Assembly: GCA_964242305.1 (NCBI GenBank)
Contig: CAXTBB010000021.1
Span: 1-64,000 of the forward strand
DNA: 64,000 bases
Direction of reading: 5' to 3'
Origin: DATLGB01 sp964242305
GTDB taxonomy: Bacteria > Actinomycetota > Thermoleophilia > Solirubrobacterales > Solirubrobacteraceae
Part shown: in pieces, positions 42,068-48,733 of the stretch
Position numbering within the stretch: the stretch's first letter is position 1
How the letters are laid out: every line of letters begins with the position of its first letter
The notes under the pieces: model-generated
Database searches by the model: none
Seen by the model: the letters and a program-made list of their open reading frames with translations, nothing else
Told to the model about the DNA's origin: nothing
Translations under genes and position numbers: made by a program

Positions 42068-45045
42068 TCCTGGTGCGCCTTCGCGGCGGCGAGCGTGTCC
42101 GCGTCGCCCTCCAGGCGAAGGTGGATGCGGTCGGAGACGTCGAGGCCCGCGTCGCGCCGCTCGCCCTGGATGGCGTGCACGAGCTCGCGCGCGGCGCCCT
42201 CCAGCAGCAGCGCGTCCGTCAGGCCGAGCTCGAGCGCGACGGCGTGCGAGCCCGCGCGCTCGACCTGGTAGCCCTCCAGCGGCTGCATGGCGAGCTGGAG
42301 GTCGTCCGGGCCGAGCTCGTGCTCGTGGCCGTCGACGTTGATGCCGACGGAGCGGCCGGCGCGCAACGCCTCGGCGACGTGCCCCGCGTCGAGCGCGGCG
42401 ATCGCCGCGGCGGCTTGGGGCATGTGCTTGCCGAAGCGCGGGCCGAGCGTGCGGTAGTTGGCCTTGACCGCGTAGGAGCCGAGCTCGTCGGACCCGGAGA
42501 CGAAGCGCAGCGCCTTGACGTTGAGCTCGTCGCGCACCAACCCGGCGTGCGCCTCCAGCGCCTCCCGCTCCGCTCCGGCGGCCACGACGACCGCCGCCGC
42601 CAGCGGCTGGCGGTTCTTGACCTTGGCCTGCGCGCGGGCGGTGCGGCCCATCTCCACCGTCGAGCGCACCAGCGTCATCTCGGCCTCGAGCGCGGCGTCA
42701 CCGGTGGAGGCGACCGGGAAGTCGGTGAGGTGGACGCTGGGCTCGCTGCCGTCCAATCGCTCGTAGAGCTCGTCGGCCACGAACGGGCAGAACGGCGCCA
42801 GCAGCTGCGCCGTCGTGACCAGGCACTCGTGCAGCGTGGCGAAGGCGGCGGGGTCGCCGTCCCAGAAGCGGCGCCGCGACAGGCGCACGTACCAGTTGGA
42901 GAGGTCGTCGACGAAGGCGGCGATGGCACGGCCGGCCACCGTCGCGTCGTAGCGGTCCATCGCCTCCGTGACCGCCGCCGTGGTGCTGCGCAGGCGGCTG
43001 ATCGCCCAGCGGTCGAGCGGCGTCTCCGGAGCGGTGCGCTCGTACGCGTCCGTCGCGTTCGCGTAGAGCGTGTAGAAGCCGTAGGTGTTCCACAGCTGCA
43101 GCAGGAACTGGCGCAGCGACTCGCCGACCGCGGCGGCCGAGAACTGGTAGCCGTCCCACGGCTGCTTGGAGGTGAAGAAGTACCAGCGCAGCGCGTCGGC
43201 GCCGTAGGCGTCCAGCACCTCCCAGGGCTCGACCACGTTGCCCTTGGACTTGGACATCTTCTCGTTGTTGGCGTCGTTGAGCAGCCCCAGGCAGACGACG
43301 TCCTTGTAGGGCGCCTTCCCGAACAGCAGCGTGTTGACGGCCAGCAGCGAGTAGAACCAGCCGCGGGTCTGATCCAGGCCCTCGCAGATGTAGTCGGCCG
43401 GGAAGTCGCGCTCGAAGGTCTCCTGGTTGGTGTGCGGCGCGCCCCACTGGGCGAACGGCATCGAGCCCGAGTCGAACCACACGTCGATGACCTCCGGCAC
43501 GCGGCGCAGCGGCTCGCCGCCGGTGGGCGACGGGATCTCGACGTCGTCGACGTAGGGGCGGTGCGGGTCGTCGAGGGTGACACCCGATTTCGCCTCCAGG
43601 TCGGCCAGCGAGGACACCGCCACCGTCTCCCCCGCCGCGTTGCGCCAGATCGGCAGCGGCGTCCCCCAGTAACGCTCGCGCGAGATCGCCCAGTCGACGT
43701 TGTTCTCCAACCAATTCCCGAAGCGCCCGTGCTTGATGTGCGGCGGGTGCCAGGTGACCGTCTCGTTGGCGGCGAGCAGGTCGTCGCGCAGGCTCGAGGT
43801 GCGGATGAACCAGCTCGGCTTGGCGTAGTAGAGCAGCGGCGTGCCGTCCCGCCAGCAGTGCGGGTAGGCGTGCAGCAGCGTCTCCGCGCGGAACATGCGC
43901 CCGCGCGCCCGGAGGTCGGCGATCAGGTCCTGGTCGGCCTCCTTGACCCAACGACCGGCGTACGGGCCGATGCGCTCGTCGTAGGTGCCATCGGGCTTCA
44001 CCGGGTTGACGACGGTGAGGCCGGCCTCGAGGCCGAGCCGGTAGTCGTCCTCCCCGAACGCGACCGCCGTGTGGACGATGCCGGTGCCGTCCGAGTCGGA
44101 GACGAAGTCCCCGGCGAGCACGGTGTGCCCCTTCTCGCCGTACTCGCTGGCGGGCAGGTACGGGAACGGCGGCTCGTAGTGCAGGCCGAGCAGGTCGGCG
44201 CCGGGGAAGCGGTCGAGCACCTCGGCGTCCTCCCCCAGCACGCGCTCGACCAGCGCCTCGGCGAGGACGAACTGCTCGCCGGCGAGGTCGGCTCGAACAT
44301 AGGTCAGCGCGGGGTCGACCGCGACCGCCGCGTTGGACACCAGCGTCCAGGGCGTCGTCGTCCACACCAGCAGCGACGCTTGAAAAAAGGGACTGTCCCC
44401 TTGTTCCAACGGGAACTTGACGTAGACGCTCGGGTCCTCGACGTCCTTGTAGCCGAGGGCGACCTCGTGGGAGCTCAGGGCGGTGCCGCAGCGCGTGCAG
44501 TAGGGGACGACCTTGTGGCCCTCGTAGAGGAGGTCGCGCTCGTGCAGCTGGGACAGGGCCCACCACACGGACTCCACGAACGGCGTGGCCATCGTCTCGT
44601 AGGCGGCGTCCGTGTCCACCCAGAAGCCGATGCGCTCCGTCAGCGCCTTCCACTCCTCGACATAGGTGAGCACCGACTCGCGGCACTTGGCGTTGAAGGC
44701 CGCGATGCCGTAGTCCTCGATGTCGTGCTTGCTGGTGAAGCCGAGGGCGTTCTCGACCGCGATCTCGACCGGCAGCCCGTGGCAGTCCCAGCCGCCCTTG
44801 CGCAGGACGTGGTGGCCCTGCATCGTCTTGTAGCGCGGGTAGATGTCCTTGAACACGCGCGCGAGGACGTGGTGGGACCCGGGGCGGCCGTTGGCGGTCG
44901 GCGGGCCCTCGTAGAAGACGTAGGGCGTCCGTCCCTCCCGGCGGCGCATCGACTCGCCGAACACGTCGCGCGCGCGCCAGCGCTCGAGCACCTGCTGCTC
45001 GAGGTCGGGGAAGGACTGCCGGGGGTCGACGGGCGGGTAGCTCAC
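41983..45045 (-). CDS. ileS: Isoleucyl-tRNA synthetase
   Basis: A 1020-residue class I synthetase charging tRNA-Ile. The HIGH-type motif is NGRPGSHHVLARV and the KMSKS motif is KMSKSKGN. The CP1 editing domain contains LLVWTTTPWTLVSNAAV, and the Trp-rich AISRERYWGTPLPIW is typical. Just before the editing motif the sequence EQGDSPFFQA is encoded by the second A-tract/palindrome element (44383-44401). GTG 45045 lies 8 bases after TAGCTT, whose TAG is the stop of the upstream repeat protein. The 3' end overlaps the membrane glycosyltransferase gene. Confidence 0.96.
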   Translation of the reverse strand: MSYPPVDPRQSFPDLEQQVLERWRARDVFGESMRRREGRTPYVFYEGPPTANGRPGSHHVLARVFKDIYPRYKTMQGHHVLRKGGWDCHGLPVEIAVENALGFTSKHDIEDYGIAAFNAKCRESVLTYVEEWKALTERIGFWVDTDAAYETMATPFVESVWWALSQLHERDLLYEGHKVVPYCTRCGTALSSHEVALGYKDVEDPSVYVKFPLEQGDSPFFQASLLVWTTTPWTLVSNAAVAVDPALTYVRADLAGEQFVLAEALVERVLGEDAEVLDRFPGADLLGLHYEPPFPYLPASEYGEKGHTVLAGDFVSDSDGTGIVHTAVAFGEDDYRLGLEAGLTVVNPVKPDGTYDERIGPYAGRWVKEADQDLIADLRARGRMFRAETLLHAYPHCWRDGTPLLYYAKPSWFIRTSSLRDDLLAANETVTWHPPHIKHGRFGNWLENNVDWAISRERYWGTPLPIWRNAAGETVAVSSLADLEAKSGVTLDDPHRPYVDDVEIPSPTGGEPLRRVPEVIDVWFDSGSMPFAQWGAPHTNQETFERDFPADYICEGLDQTRGWFYSLLAVNTLLFGKAPYKDVVCLGLLNDANNEKMSKSKGNVVEPWEVLDAYGADALRWYFFTSKQPWDGYQFSAAAVGESLRQFLLQLWNTYGFYTLYANATDAYERTAPETPLDRWAISRLRSTTAAVTEAMDRYDATVAGRAIAAFVDDLSNWYVRLSRRRFWDGDPAAFATLHECLVTTAQLLAPFCPFVADELYERLDGSEPSVHLTDFPVASTGDAALEAEMTLVRSTVEMGRTARAQAKVKNRQPLAAAVVVAAGAEREALEAHAGLVRDELNVKALRFVSGSDELGSYAVKANYRTLGPRFGKHMPQAAAAIAALDAGHVAEALRAGRSVGINVDGHEHELGPDDLQLAMQPLEGYQVERAGSHAVALELGLTDALLLEGAARELVHAIQGERRDAGLDVSDRIHLRLEGDADTLAAAKAHQDYIAGEVLATSVELGDVAGELRIAVARA
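44383..44401. repeat. A-tract plus palindrome element, copy 2
   Basis: AAAAAAGGGACTGTCCCCT, matching copy 1 (33659-33677) at 18 of 19 positions; only the central base differs (T for A). It is in frame inside ileS, at a surface-variable point next to the editing domain. GTTCC and GGAAC flank it downstream. Confidence 0.65.
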
Positions 45046-45056
45046 CGTCTCTGAAG

Positions 45057-45599
45057 CTAGCTGGGGAGCGACCCCAGGCCGTGCCGGTACGTCCCGTCGC
45101 GATCCCAGAAGTCGACCGTGAACGAGCCGTCGGGACGGTCGCCGAAGCGGGCGCGCAGCTGGCCCTCGCGGTCCCACTCCTCGACGCAGACGGTGCGGTC
45201 GGGGCGCTCGCCGAGGCGGCCGCGGACGTTGCCGCGGTCGTCGAGCAGTTCCACACCGGTGGACCCGTCCGGCCAGACGCCCAGGCCGACGCGGTAGTGG
45301 CCGTCGGAGTCCCACAGCTCGACGGAGGCGTCGCGGCCGGGCGCCGGCCCGTGGCCGACGAGGACGCGGTGGCGGCCGTTCTCGTCCCACACGGCGAGCC
45401 CGCCCGGGCCGCTCTCCTTGACCTCGACGCGCTGGTTGCCGGCCGCGTCGATGAGGTCGACCGATCCGGGTCGGACGAGGACGCGGACGGCACCGGTCGC
45501 GTCCCGCAGCGCCAGCAGCCCGTCCCCGTCGGGCCCGACCGTCAGCGTCGCCCGGACGTTGCCCTGATCGTCGACGAGCTCGAAGCTGGTGTCGCGCAT
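45057..45599 (-). CDS. DxxGxxR repeat protein, unknown function
   Basis: A 180-residue protein made of about seven repeats of roughly 22-27 residues around the core D-x-x-G-x-x-R followed by a hydrophobic strand (DDQGNVRATL, DATGAVRVLV, DAAGNQRVEV, DENGRHRVLV, DSDGHYRVGL, DDRGNVRGRL, DREGQLRARF). This suggests a beta-propeller, beta-roll or solenoid. It has no signal peptide, cysteine cluster or known family. ATG 45599 lies 7 bases after TAGCGT, so it is leaderless. It is divergent from the CO dehydrogenase locus. Confidence 0.7.
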   Translation of the reverse strand: MRDTSFELVDDQGNVRATLTVGPDGDGLLALRDATGAVRVLVRPGSVDLIDAAGNQRVEVKESGPGGLAVWDENGRHRVLVGHGPAPGRDASVELWDSDGHYRVGLGVWPDGSTGVELLDDRGNVRGRLGERPDRTVCVEEWDREGQLRARFGDRPDGSFTVDFWDRDGTYRHGLGSLPS

Positions 45600-45624
45600 G
45601 GTCGCCACGCTACGGGCGGCGGGC

Positions 45625-45691
45625 TTGACACGACCTGTTGCTGGCGCAAAGGTAGAGGTCGAGAGAGGGATTCCCCAACGGAGGGAGGTGA
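45625..45691 (+). promoter_or_regulatory. Promoter and strong ribosome binding site of the cox locus
   Basis: A consensus -35 TTGACA (45625-45630) and -10 AAAGGT (45648-45653) are 17 bases apart. Downstream, GGGAGGTGA (about 45683-45691) is a near-ideal Shine-Dalgarno 5 bases before ATG 45697. Unlike most genes here this transcript has a real leader of about 35 bases. Confidence 0.6.
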
Positions 45692-45696
45692 CGGGT

Positions 45697-45960
45697 ATGC
45701 CGATGCTGACGGCCGCTTCGAGCGGCTGGTACGTCGGGCTGGTCCTGGGTGTCGTGGTCATCGCGGTCGCCGCGGCGATCGTCGTCACGATCGTCGGACT
45801 CGCGCGCCGGATCGCCGGACAGGCCCGGACGGCGGTCGACGGCGTCGAAGCGGTGCGCGCCCAGACCGACGCGCTCGCGGGGATCGGCCAGATCAACGAC
45901 TCCGGCGTGCGCATCCTGCGCTCGGCCCGCGCGGTCCGGAAGGTGGCGGTCGGCAAGTGA
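45697..45960 (+). CDS. Small single-span membrane protein 1 of the cox locus
   Basis: An 87-residue protein with one N-terminal membrane helix (about residues 10-34), then a basic patch (GLARRIAG) and an amphipathic helix (VDGVEAVRAQTDALAG). No family is recognised. It opens a run of four overlapping genes of the same plan and has the strongest ribosome binding site in the region. A membrane anchor or stalk for the downstream CO dehydrogenase is inferred from context only. Confidence 0.65.
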   Translation: MPMLTAASSGWYVGLVLGVVVIAVAAAIVVTIVGLARRIAGQARTAVDGVEAVRAQTDALAGIGQINDSGVRILRSARAVRKVAVGK

Positions 45961-46235
45961 GCGCCACCGACGTCTGGACCCTCTGCCTCGTCATCGGGCT
46001 CGTCGCGGCGCTCGTCGTCGCCGGCCTGCTGTTCGTGCTGGTCCGCACGGTGAACGACATCGACCGCTCCGCTGCGAGCCTGCTCGGCGTGGCCGGCGCC
46101 GTCGCCGCGAACACCGCCACCATCCCGCAGCTCGAGGCGACCGCACCCGTGCTCGGGAAGATCGTGGAGGAGGCCGTGGTCCAGGACGGCTACATGAACG
46201 CGCTCACCGACGGCTACGGGGGTGCGGCCGCATGA
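45957..46235 (+). CDS. Small single-span membrane protein 2 of the cox locus
   Basis: A 92-residue protein: one membrane helix at residues 9-30, then a helix-forming segment (DIDRSAASLLGVAGAVAANT) and IPQLEATAPVLGKIVEEAV. GTG 45957 overlaps the previous stop (GTGA). Unknown family; it has the same layout as its neighbours. Confidence 0.62.
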   Translation: MSATDVWTLCLVIGLVAALVVAGLLFVLVRTVNDIDRSAASLLGVAGAVAANTATIPQLEATAPVLGKIVEEAVVQDGYMNALTDGYGGAAA

Positions 46236-46507
46236 GCCACGACACGCTCGTCGTCCTCAGCGTGCTGCTCGCCGTCGTGGTGATCGCGGTGCTCGTCGTC
46301 GCGCTCGTCCTCGTCCGCCGCGGCCTGCACCGGACCGCGCAGAACCTCGCGACCCTCGCCGGTGCCCTCGAGACGGTCGAGTCCGACCACCTGCGCCCGC
46401 TCGAGCCCGCCGTCCAGGCGATCAACGCCCAGTTCGACGTCATCCTCTCGGCGCTGCCGGGCATCGCCGCCAAGGCCGCCGTGGTCGCGGAGCGGAGGTC
46501 GGCATGA
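46232..46507 (+). CDS. Small single-span membrane protein 3 of the cox locus
   Basis: A 91-residue protein: a long hydrophobic helix at residues 6-29 followed by RRGLHRTAQNL and an amphipathic part ending in ILSALPGIAAKAAVV. ATG 46232 overlaps the previous TGA. Unknown family, probably paralogous to the preceding two. Confidence 0.62.
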   Translation: MSHDTLVVLSVLLAVVVIAVLVVALVLVRRGLHRTAQNLATLAGALETVESDHLRPLEPAVQAINAQFDVILSALPGIAAKAAVVAERRSA

Positions 46508-46761
46508 CGCTCTTCTGGATCGGCGACCTCGTGCTGCTGCTCGTGGTCGCGCCGATCGCCGTCTACCTGCTCAACGGCGTGCTCACCGAGGCCCGGTCGA
46601 TCGTGCCCAGCGTGCACCGGATCTCCGCGGCCGCGCACGCCGGGTCCGCCGACCTCGACGCCGTCCCGCTGCTGCTGACGACGCAGGATCAGGTCAAGCG
46701 GACCCTGGACCACATCGGGGACTACGGCGGCTCGCTGGACACGATCCTGGACGACGCTTGA
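46504..46761 (+). CDS. Small single-span membrane protein 4 of the cox locus
   Basis: An 85-residue protein with an N-terminal helix (residues 4-24) and a soluble tail (SIVPSVHRISAAAHAG, DQVKRTLDHIGDYGGSLD). ATG 46504 overlaps the previous TGA. It is followed by a 54-base gap with an inverted repeat. Unknown family. Confidence 0.62.
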   Translation: MTLFWIGDLVLLLVVAPIAVYLLNGVLTEARSIVPSVHRISAAAHAGSADLDAVPLLLTTQDQVKRTLDHIGDYGGSLDTILDDA

Positions 46762-46763
46762 GC

Positions 46764-46810
46764 GTATGGCAACCCTACGACCTCCTGGTGACGGAACCAT
46801 GTTGCCACAC
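46764..46810. repeat. Inverted repeat between small membrane genes
   Basis: GTATGGCAAC (46764-46773) pairs with GTTGCCACAC (46801-46810) at 9 of 10 positions with a 27-base loop, in the only sizeable gap between the promoter and coxM. It could be an operator, an attenuator or an RNA processing hairpin that sets different levels for the flanking genes. Confidence 0.45.
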
Positions 46811-46815
46811 GTAGA

Positions 46816-47382
46816 ATGAGCGGCCCGGGTGTCCTGCTCCTGATCACGGTCGTGGTCATCGTGCTCGCCCTGGTCTTCTTCCTGGTCTCCACGATCGTCG
46901 CCCTGCGCGCGATCACGAACGGCCTCGACGAGGCCATCGCCGGCGTCGTCGAGATCATCGAGAAGAGCGCGCCGGTCGAGCCGGTCGTCGCTGACATCAA
47001 CGCCAACCTCGACACCGCCGTCTCCGCGCTCGAGGGGCTGCTGGTCAAGAAGGCGGGCATGCACGACGCGGTCGGCCTCGTCGAGGGGCTGTACCCGGGG
47101 GCCGCGGCGGAGGGCTTCCGCGACTTCGCGGATTCCGGGACGACGCGGCCGCCCCGCATCTCCGAGGTCTACACGCGCGGGACGCTGACGCTCGCGCGCC
47201 TCGGCCGCGAGGCACCGATCGCCGCCGCGAGCCCTGCTGGCGGCCCGGTGCTGCGCAACGTGCTCGGCGGATCGCTGGCCGCCCGGCAGCTGTATCCGGA
47301 CGCCCGTCAGGCGCGGCCGGAGAACCTCGAGCGCTCACCCGTGATCGGGACGGACGCGCCCGTCGTCTACGAGGAGGCCTGA
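46816..47382 (+). CDS. Single-span membrane protein 5 directly upstream of coxM
   Basis: A 188-residue protein with one membrane helix (about residues 5-30) and a soluble part: an acidic helix (LDEAIAGVVEIIEKSAPVEP), a second helix ending KKAGMH, then a Pro/Arg-rich tail ending VIGTDAPVVYEEA. It resembles an enlarged version of the four preceding small proteins. Its stop TGA directly abuts the GTG of coxM, so it is translated with the enzyme genes. Function unknown. Confidence 0.65.
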   Translation: MSGPGVLLLITVVVIVLALVFFLVSTIVALRAITNGLDEAIAGVVEIIEKSAPVEPVVADINANLDTAVSALEGLLVKKAGMHDAVGLVEGLYPGAAAEGFRDFADSGTTRPPRISEVYTRGTLTLARLGREAPIAAASPAGGPVLRNVLGGSLAARQLYPDARQARPENLERSPVIGTDAPVVYEEA

Positions 47383-48261
47383 GTGCAGACCCCTGCCCCG
47401 TTCGAGTACGAGCGCGCGACGAGCGTCGAGGGCGCGCTCGCCGCGCTCGCCGCGCACGAGGACGCGCGGGTCATCGCCGGCGGGCACAGCCTGCTGCCGA
47501 TGATGAAGCTGCGGTTGGCCAACCCCGAGTACCTCGTCGACATCAACGACCTCGCTGAGCTCTCCTACATCCGCGAGGAGCAGACTGGGGAGATCCGCAT
47601 CGGCGCCCTCACCCGACACGTCGACCTGCTCGGCTCCGATCTGCTCGCCGAGCGCTTCACCCTGTTCCGCGACGCCGAGCAGGTGATCGCCGACCCGGTC
47701 GTCCGCAACCGCGGCACGATCGGCGGCTCGCTCTGCCAGGCCGACGCCGCCGAGGACCTGTCCAGCGTCTGCGCGGCGGCCAAGGCCAAGGTCGTCATCC
47801 GAGGCGCCGAAGGCGAGCGCGTCGTCGACATGGACGACTTCCACATCGGCCCGTACATGACGGCGGTCGGCGACGGTGAGCTGCTCACGGAGGTGCGGCT
47901 GCCGCCGCGCGGCGGCGCCGGCAGCGCCCACGAGAAGGTCGAGCGGCGCGCCGGGGACTGGGCGATCGCGGCTGCGTCCGCCGTCCTCTGGCTGGACGGC
48001 GGGACGATCCTGGAGGCCGGCATCGCCCTGAGTGCCGTCGGCCTCACGACGATCCACCTGAAGCGGGCCGAGGAGCTGCTCCGCGGCCGGGCACCGTCCG
48101 AAGACCTCTTCACCCAGGCGGGCGCGATCGCGTCCGAGGACTGCAAGCCGAGCGCCGACGGGCGCGGGCCCGTCGACTACAAACGCCACCTCGCGGGCGT
48201 GCTCACCACTCGCGCACTGCGTCGCGCGGCGACACGCGCGCTCGGCCAGGAGGTCCACTGA
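47383..48261 (+). CDS. coxM: Aerobic CO dehydrogenase, FAD-binding medium subunit
   Basis: A 292-residue subunit carrying FAD, which passes electrons from the iron-sulfur subunit to the quinone acceptor. The two FAD motifs are AGGHSLLP (32-39) and TIGG (112-115). Being first in M-S-L order is typical of form I CO dehydrogenases. GTG 47383 follows the preceding stop without a gap, and its TGA shares a base with the coxS ATG (TGATG). There is no signal peptide; the complex is cytosolic or attached to the inner membrane face. Confidence 0.93.
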   Translation: MQTPAPFEYERATSVEGALAALAAHEDARVIAGGHSLLPMMKLRLANPEYLVDINDLAELSYIREEQTGEIRIGALTRHVDLLGSDLLAERFTLFRDAEQVIADPVVRNRGTIGGSLCQADAAEDLSSVCAAAKAKVVIRGAEGERVVDMDDFHIGPYMTAVGDGELLTEVRLPPRGGAGSAHEKVERRAGDWAIAAASAVLWLDGGTILEAGIALSAVGLTTIHLKRAEELLRGRAPSEDLFTQAGAIASEDCKPSADGRGPVDYKRHLAGVLTTRALRRAATRALGQEVH

Positions 48262-48731
48262 TGCAGGTCACGCTCACCATCAACGGGGAACCGGTGTCCC
48301 GGGACGTCGAGCCGCGCACGCTGCTCGTGCACTTCATCCGCGACACCGAGGGCCTGACCGGGACCCACTGGGGCTGCGACACGTCCAACTGCGGCGCGTG
48401 CGTCGTGCTGATGGACGGCAAGCCGCTGAAGTCGTGCACGACGCTGGCCGTCATGTGCGAGGGCCACGAGATCGCGACCGTCGAGTCGCTCGAGCGCGAC
48501 GGCGAGCTCGACCCGGTCCAGCAGGGCTTCCACGAGCTGCACGCCCTGCAGTGCGGCTTCTGCACGCCGGGGATGCTGATGACCGCGCGCGCGCTGCTCG
48601 ACGAGAACCCCGACCCGACCGAGCTCGAGATCCGCACGGCCATCTCCGGCGCGATCTGCCGGTGCACGGGCTACAAGAACATCGTCGCCGCCGTGCAGTG
48701 GGCGGCGCAGCACGAGCGGCAGGAGGCATAG
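48261..48731 (+). CDS. coxS: Aerobic CO dehydrogenase, [2Fe-2S] small subunit
   Basis: A 156-residue two-domain iron-sulfur subunit. The plant-type cluster is held by C39, C44, C47 and C59 (WGCDTSNCGACVVL), and the second cluster in the helical domain by C97, C100, C132 and C134 (CGFCTPGM, CRCTGYKN). It relays electrons from the Mo-Cu site to FAD. It overlaps coxM by one base; its tail carries AGGAGG, 7 bases before the coxL ATG. Confidence 0.96.
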   Translation: MQVTLTINGEPVSRDVEPRTLLVHFIRDTEGLTGTHWGCDTSNCGACVVLMDGKPLKSCTTLAVMCEGHEIATVESLERDGELDPVQQGFHELHALQCGFCTPGMLMTARALLDENPDPTELEIRTAISGAICRCTGYKNIVAAVQWAAQHERQEA

Positions 48732-48733
48732 GC

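Noticed and set aside
40549..45054. 1501-codon open frame on the + strand opposite ileS
   Set aside because: A shadow of ileS, trxA and the membrane glycosyltransferase; no motif and low-complexity sequence. The long open frame reflects the scarcity of AT-rich stop codons.
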